Source: Clostridiales bacterium UBA5446 (GTDB lineage: Bacteria; Bacillota; Clostridia; Oscillospirales; Oscillospiraceae). Taken from it: a stretch of DNA of 11,484 bases. Below the pieces are notes generated by a model. The model did not search any database and was not told the origin of the DNA. It saw nothing but the letters and a program-made list of their open reading frames with translations. Positions 4,702 to 11,484 of the stretch are shown piece by piece (the stretch's first letter is position 1; each line of letters starts with the position of its first letter). The translations under genes and the position numbers were made by a program. The DNA is taken from assembly GCA_002427465.1 (NCBI GenBank), contig DIRC01000025.1:1-11484 (forward strand). The letters run 5' to 3'.

Positions 4702-5586
4702 CTAGAAAATGTCTTCGACGACTTTTTCCGGCTGGTGCTCAAGCTCTTGGGGATTTTTTAGGTAGTATCTCAGGTACTTAAACGCGGCGGCATAATAATA
4801 TCCGTCCACAATGCGCTCATCGCAGGTGATTTTGTAGTCGATGTATTTGCGTTCCACCGGGGCGCCGTGCCTGTCCAGCTCCATAGTGTGCCGTTTTGCA
4901 CCGAAAGCCAGGAAGGCGGGCAGGTTTCCGAAATTGTACAGGTGATGGTATATCGGCTGGATGCCGAGTGATCCCAGGTCGGTGACGATAAGGGAGCCGT
5001 GGAAAGGGCTGACGCTGAGCAGGGATGCGGGCAGCCATCCGAAATAATCCATGATGTTCAGCAGCCAAACGGCGAACTTCAGGATGAGGCCGGGGATCTT
5101 CATCAGCTTTGCGGCAACCCGCTCGGTGCCGCTGTCCGCCTGATTGGCCCTTATTTCGTCAATGGCGGCGTTCATCTTGCGGTAGACGTCATAGATCGTG
5201 TCCGTGGGTTCGAACTTGACCTTGGCGCAGGTCTCCTCGGCGTCCGCGGTGTAGCCGCGCTTAACCATCATATTGATCTCGATGTCATGGCGGGCATAAA
5301 TATGCTGGCCGGATACGAACCGATTAAGGCCCGGCAGGTTGGAAACGACACGGATATATGCCGCGATGAATAGATGGAGCATGCCCAGGCCCTTATAGCC
5401 TTCCTGGCGCTTGCCGCGCAGCCAGCGATCCGTTTCTGTAATTTCAATGGCGCCGGAAAACTTGTTGCAGGCGTCGTTTCGTTTTATCATGATAAAAGGG
5501 GTAAATAATTGCAGCGCAGGCATTGTGCGAAGGCGCCGGCCGTCTTTTCGGTCACCGAAGCGTCTCTTGTATGTAGTTCCGTTCAT
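4702..5586 (-). CDS. E2-like (2-oxoacid dehydrogenase acyltransferase fold) protein with altered active site
   Basis: A 294-residue protein resembling only the catalytic domain of dihydrolipoamide acyltransferases (CAT-like fold). GLGMLHLFIAAYIRVV (about 66-81) matches the E2 start helix, GSLIVTDLGSLG (197-208) the strand after the active-site loop, and NLPAFLAFG with DERIVDGYYYA (256-266) the C-terminal motif. The family motif is DHR-x-x-DG; here the catalytic His is Glu257 (codon at 4818-4816). There is no lipoyl or subunit-binding domain and no E1/E3 neighbour. A hydrophobic stretch at about 167-190 is unusual for E2. The ATG at 5586 is preferred over a TTG at 5604 because GGAGG lies about 8 nt before it. 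It may be a trimeric binding protein or a non-canonical acyltransferase; the function is unknown. Confidence 0.75.
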   Translation of the reverse strand: MNGTTYKRRFGDRKDGRRLRTMPALQLFTPFIMIKRNDACNKFSGAIEITETDRWLRGKRQEGYKGLGMLHLFIAAYIRVVSNLPGLNRFVSGQHIYARHDIEINMMVKRGYTADAEETCAKVKFEPTDTIYDVYRKMNAAIDEIRANQADSGTERVAAKLMKIPGLILKFAVWLLNIMDYFGWLPASLLSVSPFHGSLIVTDLGSLGIQPIYHHLYNFGNLPAFLAFGAKRHTMELDRHGAPVERKYIDYKITCDERIVDGYYYAAAFKYLRYYLKNPQELEHQPEKVVEDIF

Positions 5587-5641
5587 TTCAGAGCCTCCGA
5601 TCAAACATACATCGGCATGTACATAAAAAACTCACTAAAAT

Positions 5642-5670
5642 ATTATAAGTGTTCAGCATTCAAATAGCAA
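5642..5670 (-). promoter_or_regulatory. Sigma-A promoter of the E2-like gene
   Basis: On the minus strand TTGCTA (5670-5665), a 17-nt spacer and a perfect TATAAT (5647-5642). The -10 is 55 nt from the ATG at 5586. It diverges from the V-ATPase promoter, with about 127 nt between the two -35 boxes. Confidence 0.65.
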
Positions 5671-5688
5671 GGGATAATTTCGGTCGGA

Positions 5689-5710
5689 GCGGCAACCCGG
5701 CGGCAACCCG
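5689..5710. repeat. Two perfect tandem copies of an 11-bp unit
   Basis: GCGGCAACCCG occurs at 5689-5699 and again at 5700-5710 with no gap. It lies between the divergent promoters, 19 nt behind the -35 of the E2-like gene. The 11-bp period puts both copies on the same helix face, as expected for tandem protein-binding sites. Only two copies are present, so chance slippage is also possible. Confidence 0.6.
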
Positions 5711-5754
5711 AAATGGGAAAAATTAATAGTTTATCATTGCTGCGAATTTAATAT

Positions 5755-5794
5755 TGATATTTATTTGTATAAACTGATATTTATTTGTATGAAC
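5755..5794. repeat. Tandem 20-bp repeats abutting the V-ATPase promoter
   Basis: TGATATTTATTTGTATAAAC (5755-5774) is followed directly by a second copy (5775-5794) differing at one base (A to G at position 17 of the unit). A partial third TG follows. The pair ends 3 bp before the -35 of the promoter driving the ntp operon. A 20-bp period is close to two helical turns. It may be an activator or repressor site, or an AT-rich UP-like element. Confidence 0.8.
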
Positions 5795-5797
5795 TGC

Positions 5798-5826
5798 TTG
5801 ATAATGAAAGAAAAGTTTGGTATCAT
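5798..5826 (+). promoter_or_regulatory. Sigma-A promoter of the V-type ATPase operon
   Basis: TTGATA (5798-5803), a 17-nt spacer and TATCAT (5821-5826), five of six consensus bases in each box. The leader to the ntpF ATG is about 63 nt. TATCA (5821-5825) is repeated inverted as TGATA (5836-5840), so the -10 is the left half of a loose dyad and could be an operator. No other promoter is evident inside the operon. Confidence 0.7.
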
Positions 5827-5895
5827 CTTGAGGTGTGATAAAAAGTGTTTCGCTAGAAGGTTTAAAATTTGTTATTTATGTCGGGAGGTGTATTA

Positions 5896-6210
5896 ATGTC
5901 TTTTGAAGCGATCACGACAATAACCGAGGCTGAAGAGAATGCAAGGCAAATCAAGCTTAAGGCTCAGGCGGATGCGGAGGCGGCCGAAGCGGCGGCCGAA
6001 GCGGCGGGCAGGGCTGCGGTTGCCGACGCGATCAAAAAGGCTGGCGAGGAGCTACGCGGCAGTATGGCTCAGGCGGACGCCCGGGCAAAAACTGCGGCGG
6101 ATCAGATAGCGGACGACACAGAAAGCAAGATTGCCGCGCTTCGCGCGCGCGCGGAGGAGAGGCTAGATAAGGCGGCATCGCTTATCGCGGAAAGGATTGT
6201 GAACGGCTGA
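5896..6210 (+). CDS. ntpF: V-type ATPase peripheral-stalk subunit (NtpF/G-like coiled coil)
   Basis: A 104-residue, almost wholly alpha-helical protein rich in Ala, Glu and Lys (for example ADAEAAEAAAEAAG), with no membrane segment. It fits the peripheral-stalk subunit that pairs with subunit E to form the stator of bacterial and archaeal V-type ATPases; low sequence identity is normal in this family, so position first in an ntpFIKECGA order is the strongest evidence. The ATG at 5896 is chosen because GGGAGG lies 8 nt upstream; in-frame upstream TTG (5869) and ATG (5878) starts would put this ribosome binding site inside the gene. The stop overlaps the ntpI start by one base. Confidence 0.85.
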   Translation: MSFEAITTITEAEENARQIKLKAQADAEAAEAAAEAAGRAAVADAIKKAGEELRGSMAQADARAKTAADQIADDTESKIAALRARAEERLDKAASLIAERIVNG

Positions 6211-8168
6211 TGGCGATCGTCAAGATGAAAAAGCTAAGGTTTATGACCGTTTCATCCCAGGCAAGCGATCTTCTGCGCGAGCTTCAGCTTCTGGGCTGCG
6301 TCGAGATTACCGAGCCGCGGACAATGGAGGAGGACGAGCTTCCCGGTGGCCTGTCAAGATGTGCGGGCGCGGATGCCGCCCGACTCAGGGCGGATCACGC
6401 GGCTCTTATCAGCGGCATAAAGCTGCTGGATAAGTATGCGCCGGTCAAGACGAAAATCCTTGCGCCGCTGCCGGAGGCAAAGCTGAGCGAGCTGTTGGAT
6501 GAAAAAAATCTGCCGGCCGGAATCAGGCTGGCGGAGAAGCTGATCGGGCTGGATGACCGTATCCGGCGCCTGTCGGCACAGGAGAGCCGCGAACGTGCCC
6601 TGGTGGAGTCGCTCCAGCCGTGGCGGGATCTCGATATGCCTCTGGACTGCTCCGGTACACGGACAAGCGCCGCGATCCTGGCGGTTTTCCCCGCGTCTGC
6701 CGAGATGGAAAAAATCAGGTTAGCCCTTCGGGACGCCACGGAGAATGCCGAGTTGTTTCTCGTCTCATCTGATAAAGATCTTCACTATACCGTGCTTGTC
6801 TGTTTGAGGACGGATATGGAGGAAGCCGTTGCGGGTCTCCGGCCGCTTGGATATTCGGCAATCAGCCTTGGCGATGTCGCAGGCACCGCCCGGGAGAACA
6901 TAGCCGCCGCCGAGACCGGGCTGGACGAAATTAACCGGGAGAAAGCGGATTGCGCGGCTGAAATCATTGGAGAAGCCCCGGGAAGGGCGGCCCTTAAGCT
7001 CCGGGCGGACACCCTTTCTATCATGATTGCCAAAGCCGAAGCGGAGGCAAAACGCCTGTGCACGGAAAGCGTATCGTGTTTTGAGGGCTGGGTGCCGGAG
7101 GAACGGGAAGCGGAGCTTGCGGAGGCTCTGGGGAAATATGACTGCGCATGGGAGACAGCGGACCCGGATCCGGAGGAATATCCGGAAGTTCCGGTCAAAC
7201 TGAAAAACAACAGATTTACACGGCCCTTGAATATGGTGACGGAGATGTACAGCCTGCCCGCGTACGACGGCGTGGACCCGAATCCCCTGATGGCGCCCTT
7301 TTTTATTTTGTTTTATGGACTGATGATGGCGGATATGGGCTACGGCATTCTGATGATCATTGCCGGCCTGCTGGTACTTAAAAAGAAAAAGCCGAAAGGC
7401 GGGATGCGTACATTTTTTGAGCTGATGCTTGTCTGCGGAATTGCCGTACTTCTGAGCGGTCTGGCCACCGGCGGCTTTTTCGGCAATTCCATCGTCGCGT
7501 TTTCAGAGGCATTTCTCGGCATCACGGCCGGGGATATGCCGGTATGGCTGCAGAAATTCAACGACGGTCTGTTGTTTAACCCTTTGGATGACACGGTATT
7601 TGTCCTTTTCGGATCCATGGCCCTGGGCTTTATCCAGATTATCACAGGCATGATCGTCGGCTTCGTTCAGTCGACGAAGGAGGGGAAGTTCTGGGATGCC
7701 GTGATGGATCAGGGTTCCTGGTGGCTGGTGTTCGCCGGGCTGGCAATAGGGGCGGTCACGGGCTTCTGGTGGGTGGCGATTGCCGGGTTTGCGGCGTTGG
7801 TCTGCACCCAGGGGCGTTCCAAACCGACGTTAATTGGGAAAGTTGTCGGCGGCGTGGCCAGCCTTTATGACATCACAGGTTATTTTGGCGACGTATTGTC
7901 CTATACCCGGATCATGGCTTTAATGCTGGCGGGGACGGTCATTGCCCAAGTCTTCAACACACTGGGCGCGATGACGGGGAATATTGCATTTTTCTTTATC
8001 ATTTTCCTTATCGGCAACATGCTGAACTTTGGGCTGAATCTCCTGGGCTGCTATGTGCATGACCTTCGTTTGCAATGTCTGGAATATTTCGGAAAGTTTT
8101 ACAAGGACGGGGGGCGCCCGTTCAAGCCAGTTGGGATCAACACTACATTCTATAATATCACGGAATAA
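6210..8168 (+). CDS. ntpI: V-type ATPase subunit I (membrane stator, a-subunit)
   Basis: A 652-residue protein of normal family length. Residues 1 to about 330 form the cytosolic arm with coiled-coil segments and the FEGWVPEE motif near residue 290 that joins the peripheral stalk. From about residue 350 there are multiple membrane helices (PLMAPFFILFYGLMMADMGYG and onward). Two arginines that face the rotor glutamate are present: R567 in GDVLSYTRIMAL and R620 in HDLRLQCLEYFGKFY, corresponding by context to R573 and R629 of E. hirae NtpI. The subunit forms the ion half-channels. Its ATG shares one base with the ntpF TGA, so translation is coupled. Confidence 0.96.
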   Translation: MAIVKMKKLRFMTVSSQASDLLRELQLLGCVEITEPRTMEEDELPGGLSRCAGADAARLRADHAALISGIKLLDKYAPVKTKILAPLPEAKLSELLDEKNLPAGIRLAEKLIGLDDRIRRLSAQESRERALVESLQPWRDLDMPLDCSGTRTSAAILAVFPASAEMEKIRLALRDATENAELFLVSSDKDLHYTVLVCLRTDMEEAVAGLRPLGYSAISLGDVAGTARENIAAAETGLDEINREKADCAAEIIGEAPGRAALKLRADTLSIMIAKAEAEAKRLCTESVSCFEGWVPEEREAELAEALGKYDCAWETADPDPEEYPEVPVKLKNNRFTRPLNMVTEMYSLPAYDGVDPNPLMAPFFILFYGLMMADMGYGILMIIAGLLVLKKKKPKGGMRTFFELMLVCGIAVLLSGLATGGFFGNSIVAFSEAFLGITAGDMPVWLQKFNDGLLFNPLDDTVFVLFGSMALGFIQIITGMIVGFVQSTKEGKFWDAVMDQGSWWLVFAGLAIGAVTGFWWVAIAGFAALVCTQGRSKPTLIGKVVGGVASLYDITGYFGDVLSYTRIMALMLAGTVIAQVFNTLGAMTGNIAFFFIIFLIGNMLNFGLNLLGCYVHDLRLQCLEYFGKFYKDGGRPFKPVGINTTFYNITE

Positions 8169-8185
8169 ATTAGGAGGAAAAAGTC

Positions 8186-8671
8186 ATGGAATTTCTCAAT
8201 AGCATTGGCGGCATGGCAATCGGCCTGATGGGGGCGAGCCTGGCGGTTCTTCTGGCGGGTATCGGCAGCGCCAAGGGTACCGGCATAGCTGGCGAAGCGG
8301 GTGCGGGCCTGATTTGCGAGGACCCTTCGAAATTCGGAAAAGTAATGATCCTGCAGGTTATACCGGGTACACAGGGCCTTTATGGATTGGTCATCTGGTT
8401 TTTTGCCCTGCTTCGGATGGGGGTGTTGGATGGCACCGCCTTCGATATGACCGTGACGGAGGGCGTCCGCTATTTCATGGCCTGCCTGCCCGTGGCGTTC
8501 GGTGGCTGGCTGTCCGCCATTGCCCAGGGGCGCGTCGCCGCGGCATCCATAAATATCCTTGCCAAGAAGCCGGAAGACTGGGCGAAAGGAATGATTCTCT
8601 GCATAACCGTCGAGTTCTATGCGATACTCGCCCTGCTGGCCTCTTTCCTGATGCTCATAAACATCGGCTGA
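8186..8671 (+). CDS. ntpK: V-type ATPase rotor-ring subunit K (c-like, four helices)
   Basis: A 161-residue double-hairpin proteolipid with four membrane helices. The ion-binding residues known from E. hirae NtpK are seen: P60-G-T62-Q63-G in the second helix, Q114 in AIAQG in the third, and the essential glutamate E143 in VEFYA in the fourth. This set (Thr, two Gln, Glu) is the sodium-binding signature, so Na+ coupling is inferred. The spacing between Q63 and Q114 is about six residues longer than in E. hirae, from a larger loop around LRMGVLDGTAFD. AGGAGG lies 11 nt before the ATG, suiting the high copy number needed for the ring. Confidence 0.96.
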   Translation: MEFLNSIGGMAIGLMGASLAVLLAGIGSAKGTGIAGEAGAGLICEDPSKFGKVMILQVIPGTQGLYGLVIWFFALLRMGVLDGTAFDMTVTEGVRYFMACLPVAFGGWLSAIAQGRVAAASINILAKKPEDWAKGMILCITVEFYAILALLASFLMLINIG

Positions 8672-8678
8672 GCCGGCG

Positions 8679-8697
8679 TTTTTGGATAAACCAAAAA
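8679..8697 (+). other. Intercistronic stem-loop after ntpK
   Basis: TTTTTGG (8679-8685) pairs with CCAAAAA (8691-8697) around ATAAA, 7 nt after the ntpK stop. An alternative small stem, CCAA/TTGG at 8691-8703, is mutually exclusive with it and reaches the ribosome binding site of ntpE. No T-run follows, so it is not a terminator. It could affect mRNA decay or ntpE translation. Confidence 0.4.
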
Positions 8698-8710
8698 GGT
8701 TGGGAGAGCT

Positions 8711-9313
8711 ATGAATGGAATTGAAAAAATAACGGCGCATATTGCTGCCGGCGCTGAGGAAGAAATCCGGGAAATGCGGGAAGCATCCGATGCGCGCTGC
8801 GCGGAGATCATGGCCGAATATGAGCGCCAGGCTCAGGCTGAGTACTGGCAGATGATCAAGGACGGCGCCAGACAAATCGAAGACAGCGCTTCGCGGGCGG
8901 AGAGGACAGCCGGGCTGGAGGCAAAGAAGCTCATTCTTGCCATGAAACAGCAGATGGTCTCCCGGGCTTTCGAGCTGGCGCGGGAAAAGATTGCCCAGCT
9001 TCCTGAGCAGGACTATGTGGGTTTTCTGGCGAGGATGGCGAGCAGCGCCGCAATTACCGGACAGGAAGAACTGATCTTTAACGAACGCGACAGCCAGCGC
9101 GTGGGCCGCAAGGTTGTTAAAGCGGCCAACGAATGGCTTGCCAGGGGCGGAATGCGGCAGGGGCTTACTCTGTCTGACGAGACCCGGGAAATATCCGGCG
9201 GCCTTGTCCTCAGGCAAGGGGATATCGAGGTCAACTGCACCGTGGATACCATGCTGGCCCTTGGGCGCGGTGAACTTGCCGCCCAGGTGGCGGAGGTGCT
9301 TTTTAAAGACTGA
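8711..9313 (+). CDS. ntpE: V-type ATPase subunit E (peripheral stalk)
   Basis: A 200-residue soluble protein, the usual length. About residues 1-105 form a charged helical arm (EEEIREMREASDARCAEIM), and the rest is the globular head that binds the catalytic hexamer. The conserved C-terminal segment ISGGLVLRQGDIEVNCTVDTML (about 160-181) is a family hallmark. It pairs with NtpF to form the stator stalk. The ATG at 8711 follows GGGAG by only about 6 nt. It lies 39 nt after ntpK. Confidence 0.93.
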   Translation: MNGIEKITAHIAAGAEEEIREMREASDARCAEIMAEYERQAQAEYWQMIKDGARQIEDSASRAERTAGLEAKKLILAMKQQMVSRAFELAREKIAQLPEQDYVGFLARMASSAAITGQEELIFNERDSQRVGRKVVKAANEWLARGGMRQGLTLSDETREISGGLVLRQGDIEVNCTVDTMLALGRGELAAQVAEVLFKD

Positions 9314-9361
9314 CGGGGGGCCGGAAAAACGCCGGTAATCTCCGGTAAGGGAGGTATGGTT

Positions 9362-10369
9362 TTGCCTGAGAATAAAGTAAGAGACGAGGATTACCTGTTC
9401 CTTACGGCAATGCTGAGGGCCAGGGAAGCCAGTATGCTGGGCAGGGACAGGATGGACCGTATGCTGTCCGCCCAGAGCTACGGCGAAGCGGCAAGGCTCC
9501 TGTCAGATTGCGGTTACGCGGACATGTCCGCGGCGGATGCCAGGGGCGTGAACGAAGTTTTGGCCGCGCGCCGTGAGGCGATATTCGATGAGATCGGACG
9601 CATGGCTCCGGAGCCGGAGCTTGCAAACGCGTTTCGTCTTAAATATGATTACCATAATGCAAAGGTCATGATCAAGGCCGAAGGGGCGGGTGTTTCCGGC
9701 GATTACCTGCTTTCAGATTCAGGCAGGGTAGGCTGCGAAGCTCTTAAGCAGGCCTATGAGGCGGATGATTTTCGTTATTTGCCCCCGGTGCTGGGGGAGG
9801 CTATAGGGGAGGCCAAGCGCACCCTTGCCAGGACGGGCAACCCGCAGCTGGCGGATTTTATCCTGGACAGGGCCTGTTTTTCGGAGATGGCCGAAATGGC
9901 GGAGAGAATCGGGAGCCGTTTTCTGGCCGATTATACCAGGGTACTGATAGACGGGGCAAATCTGCGGGCCGCGGTACGCACGGCTCGTATGGGACGCAAT
10001 CAGGATTTTCTGATGAAGGCGCTTATCCCCGGCGGCAATGTGCCGCCGGACAAGGTTGCATTGGCGTCGGCCTCCGGCGGCGAAGGGTTCGCGGCTGCTT
10101 TTTACTCAAGCTGTCTGCATGAAGCCGCTGTTTTGGGCGATGAAGCCGTTAAGGGCGGGCCGATGATGCAGTTTGAGCTTGCCTGCGACAATGCCGTCAC
10201 CATATTTTTATCCTCCGCCGACAGGATTTCCTTCGGCAGGGAGCCGGTGGTGAGATACCTGGCTCTGGTGGAGGCGGAGATCACCGCCGTCAGGATGATA
10301 CTCACGGGTTGGCTGGCGGGAATCGCGCCGAATGTTACCCGGGAAAGGCTGCGTGATAGCCATGCTTAA
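9362..10369 (+). CDS. ntpC: V-type ATPase subunit C (rotor-ring cap, d/AC39-like)
   Basis: A 335-residue helical protein (family about 330) that caps the K ring and connects it to the central stalk. Recognisable segments are VRDEDYLFLTAMLRAREASML at the N-terminus, LRLKYDYHNAKVMIKA-like text (here FRLKYDYHNAKVMIKAE) near residue 95, and the C-terminal LALVEAEITAVRMILTGWLAG. The TTG at 9362 is chosen over an in-frame ATG at 9356, because GGGAGG (9349-9354) is 1 nt from the ATG, too close for initiation, but 7 nt from the TTG. The end overlaps ntpG by 8 nt. Confidence 0.92.
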   Translation: MPENKVRDEDYLFLTAMLRAREASMLGRDRMDRMLSAQSYGEAARLLSDCGYADMSAADARGVNEVLAARREAIFDEIGRMAPEPELANAFRLKYDYHNAKVMIKAEGAGVSGDYLLSDSGRVGCEALKQAYEADDFRYLPPVLGEAIGEAKRTLARTGNPQLADFILDRACFSEMAEMAERIGSRFLADYTRVLIDGANLRAAVRTARMGRNQDFLMKALIPGGNVPPDKVALASASGGEGFAAAFYSSCLHEAAVLGDEAVKGGPMMQFELACDNAVTIFLSSADRISFGREPVVRYLALVEAEITAVRMILTGWLAGIAPNVTRERLRDSHA

Positions 10370-10679
10370 AATAGCTGTTTTGGGCGGCAGGGAGACCGTT
10401 ATGGGGTTTAAGGCGCTGGGATTGGACGTTTTTCCGGCTGCGTGTCCCGAGGAAGCCGGCCGGATCCTGCACAGCATCACCCGGGAATCTGCCGATGAAT
10501 ATGCCATCATCTATGTCGAGGAGGATCTTGCCCGGGATCTGGAGGCCGAAATTGCGAAATTCAGATGCGTGCCAAGTCCCGCGATAATCCTGATACCGGG
10601 CCGCGAGGGCCCGTTGGGCCTTGCTCAGTGCGCGCTTAAAGCCGCCGTCGAGAAGGCCGTGGGAACCGATATTCTGTAA
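10362..10679 (+). CDS. ntpG: V-type ATPase central-stalk subunit (NtpG; F-type nomenclature subunit F)
   Basis: A 105-residue protein of normal length with the family start MLKIAVLGGRETVMGFKALG and the family end IPGREGPLGL...AVEKAVGTDIL. It binds subunit D in the rotating central stalk (called F in Thermus and NtpG in E. hirae). The ATG at 10362 is chosen over an in-frame upstream ATG at 10332, because family members begin at exactly this point. The start lies inside the last codons of ntpC (8-nt overlap), so it is translated by coupling. Confidence 0.93.
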   Translation: MLKIAVLGGRETVMGFKALGLDVFPAACPEEAGRILHSITRESADEYAIIYVEEDLARDLEAEIAKFRCVPSPAIILIPGREGPLGLAQCALKAAVEKAVGTDIL

Positions 10680-10698
10680 TCCGAAAGGAGGTTTGTAT

Positions 10699-11484
10699 AT
10701 GAGCGGAACAATTACAAAAGTTTCCGGCCCGCTGGTCGTGGCGGAAGGCCTGTCCGACGCCAACGTATCGGACGTCGTTCGCGTCGGCGATCAGCGGCTG
10801 ATAGGCGAAATCCTGAATATGACGGGAGACTGCGCCGCAATACAGGTTTATGAGGAGACCTCGGGCATTGGCCCGGGGGCGGAGGTCATCACCACCGGGA
10901 TGCCGCTGTCCGCGGAGCTGGGGCCGGGAATGCTGGAGAACATCTATGACGGCATACAGCGCCCGCTTCCGGAAATACGGGCCCTCACGGGGGAAACCAT
11001 ATCCCGGGGGGTTCAGGTTGCGGCGCTTAACCGCGAGAAAAAATGGCAGTTTACGCCTGTGGCGCAGGCTGGCGATGACGTGGTCCCGGGAGACGTGCTG
11101 GGCACAGTACAGGAAACCTCGGCGATCCTTCATAAAATTATGGTGCCGCCGGGGATTTCGGGGAAGGTAACGCAGATCAATGCCGGTGAATTCACGGTGG
11201 AGGAAACTGTTGCCGTCGTCGAGGAGAAAAACGGCGCTGCCCATAACCTTAATATGATTCAGCGCTGGCCGGTGCGTATCGCAAGGCCGTATTCGGCAAA
11301 ATACACGCCCTCCCGCCCCATGAACAGCGGGCAGCGCATTATCGACATGCTGTTTCCGATCGCAAAGGGCGGCACCGCCGCGGTTCCAGGCCCATTCGGC
11401 TCCGGCAAGACCGTCGTGCAGCACCAGCTTGCCAAGTGGTCGGATGTGGATATCGTGGTTTATATCGGCTGCGGAGAACGCGGC
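10699..11484 (+). CDS. ntpA: V-type ATPase catalytic subunit A (5' part, truncated by window end)
   Basis: The first 262 codons of the catalytic ATP-hydrolysing subunit (family about 590). The N-terminal barrel starts SGTITKVSGPLVVAEGL; the A-subunit-specific insertion covers about residues 110-190; the nucleotide-binding domain starts about residue 200 with RPYSAKYTPSRPMNSGQRI. The Walker A motif GPFGSGKT is at 231-238, with the P-loop lysine K237. The window ends in VYIGCGERG, the conserved segment after the P-loop. AAAGGAGG lies 8 nt before the ATG, a perfect ribosome binding site. The frame has no stop to the edge; ntpB and ntpD are expected beyond it. Confidence 0.97.
   Translation, partial: MSGTITKVSGPLVVAEGLSDANVSDVVRVGDQRLIGEILNMTGDCAAIQVYEETSGIGPGAEVITTGMPLSAELGPGMLENIYDGIQRPLPEIRALTGETISRGVQVAALNREKKWQFTPVAQAGDDVVPGDVLGTVQETSAILHKIMVPPGISGKVTQINAGEFTVEETVAVVEEKNGAAHNLNMIQRWPVRIARPYSAKYTPSRPMNSGQRIIDMLFPIAKGGTAAVPGPFGSGKTVVQHQLAKWSDVDIVVYIGCGERG

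Noticed and set aside
8150..9217. 355-codon open frame on the minus strand
   Set aside because: It lies opposite ntpK and ntpE, which have clear family motifs and ribosome binding sites. Its translation is low-complexity, His/Arg/Gly-rich text with no recognisable fold.
10636..11424. 262-codon open frame on the minus strand
   Set aside because: It is the reverse-frame shadow of ntpA, which shows Walker A and other conserved segments on the plus strand.
1..11484. CRISPR array, tRNA, rRNA or insertion sequence
   Set aside because: No regularly spaced repeats, no tRNA cloverleaf or rRNA-like stretch, and no transposase-like frame was seen on either strand.

Overview
The window looks like chromosomal DNA of a Gram-positive, clostridial-type anaerobe (Clostridia, Bacillota). 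The evidence is an archaeal/vacuolar-type ATPase operon in the Enterococcus hirae ntp gene order, strong AGGAGG-type ribosome binding sites, perfect or near-perfect sigma-A promoters, rho-independent terminators behind most units, and a SleB/CwlJ-type cell-wall hydrolase. Species cannot be named from this sequence.

Layout. Positions 1-1038: the 3' end of an unidentified plus-strand gene, then a minus-strand short-chain dehydrogenase of the gluconate 5-dehydrogenase/FabG type with its own promoter and terminator. Positions 1039-1467: a frameshifted 3' remnant of mutY followed by a strong terminator. Positions 1468-2711: a compact phage-type lysis cassette (amidase endolysin, small two-helix membrane protein, holin-like protein, terminator) with no other phage genes. 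Positions 2779-2960: a very short minus-strand unit with consensus promoter, ribosome binding site, 25-codon ORF and terminator. Positions 3036-3852: an AIM24/TIGR00266 family protein with promoter and an exceptional terminator hairpin. Positions 3905-4620: a secreted SleB-like hydrolase started at TTG. Positions 4636-5670: a minus-strand protein resembling the catalytic domain of 2-oxoacid dehydrogenase E2 acyltransferases, but with the catalytic His replaced by Glu. Positions 5689-11484: a regulatory region with two sets of tandem repeats, then the V-type ATPase operon ntpF-I-K-E-C-G-A, cut off inside ntpA just after its Walker A motif.

Function. The right half encodes the peripheral stalk (F, E, I), the rotor ring (K), the central-stalk parts (C, G) and the start of the catalytic subunit (A) of one rotary ATPase; B and D are expected beyond the window. 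The K subunit keeps the residues that bind sodium in E. hirae, so a sodium-translocating machine is the best inference. The left half is a set of small independent units in which cell-wall lysis recurs (endolysin, holin, SleB-like enzyme). The least ordinary items are the 25-codon minus-strand unit, the E2-like protein with H-to-E at its active site, the mutY remnant beside the lysis cassette, and the tandem 20-bp repeats abutting the V-ATPase promoter. No complete new multi-gene system is demonstrated.
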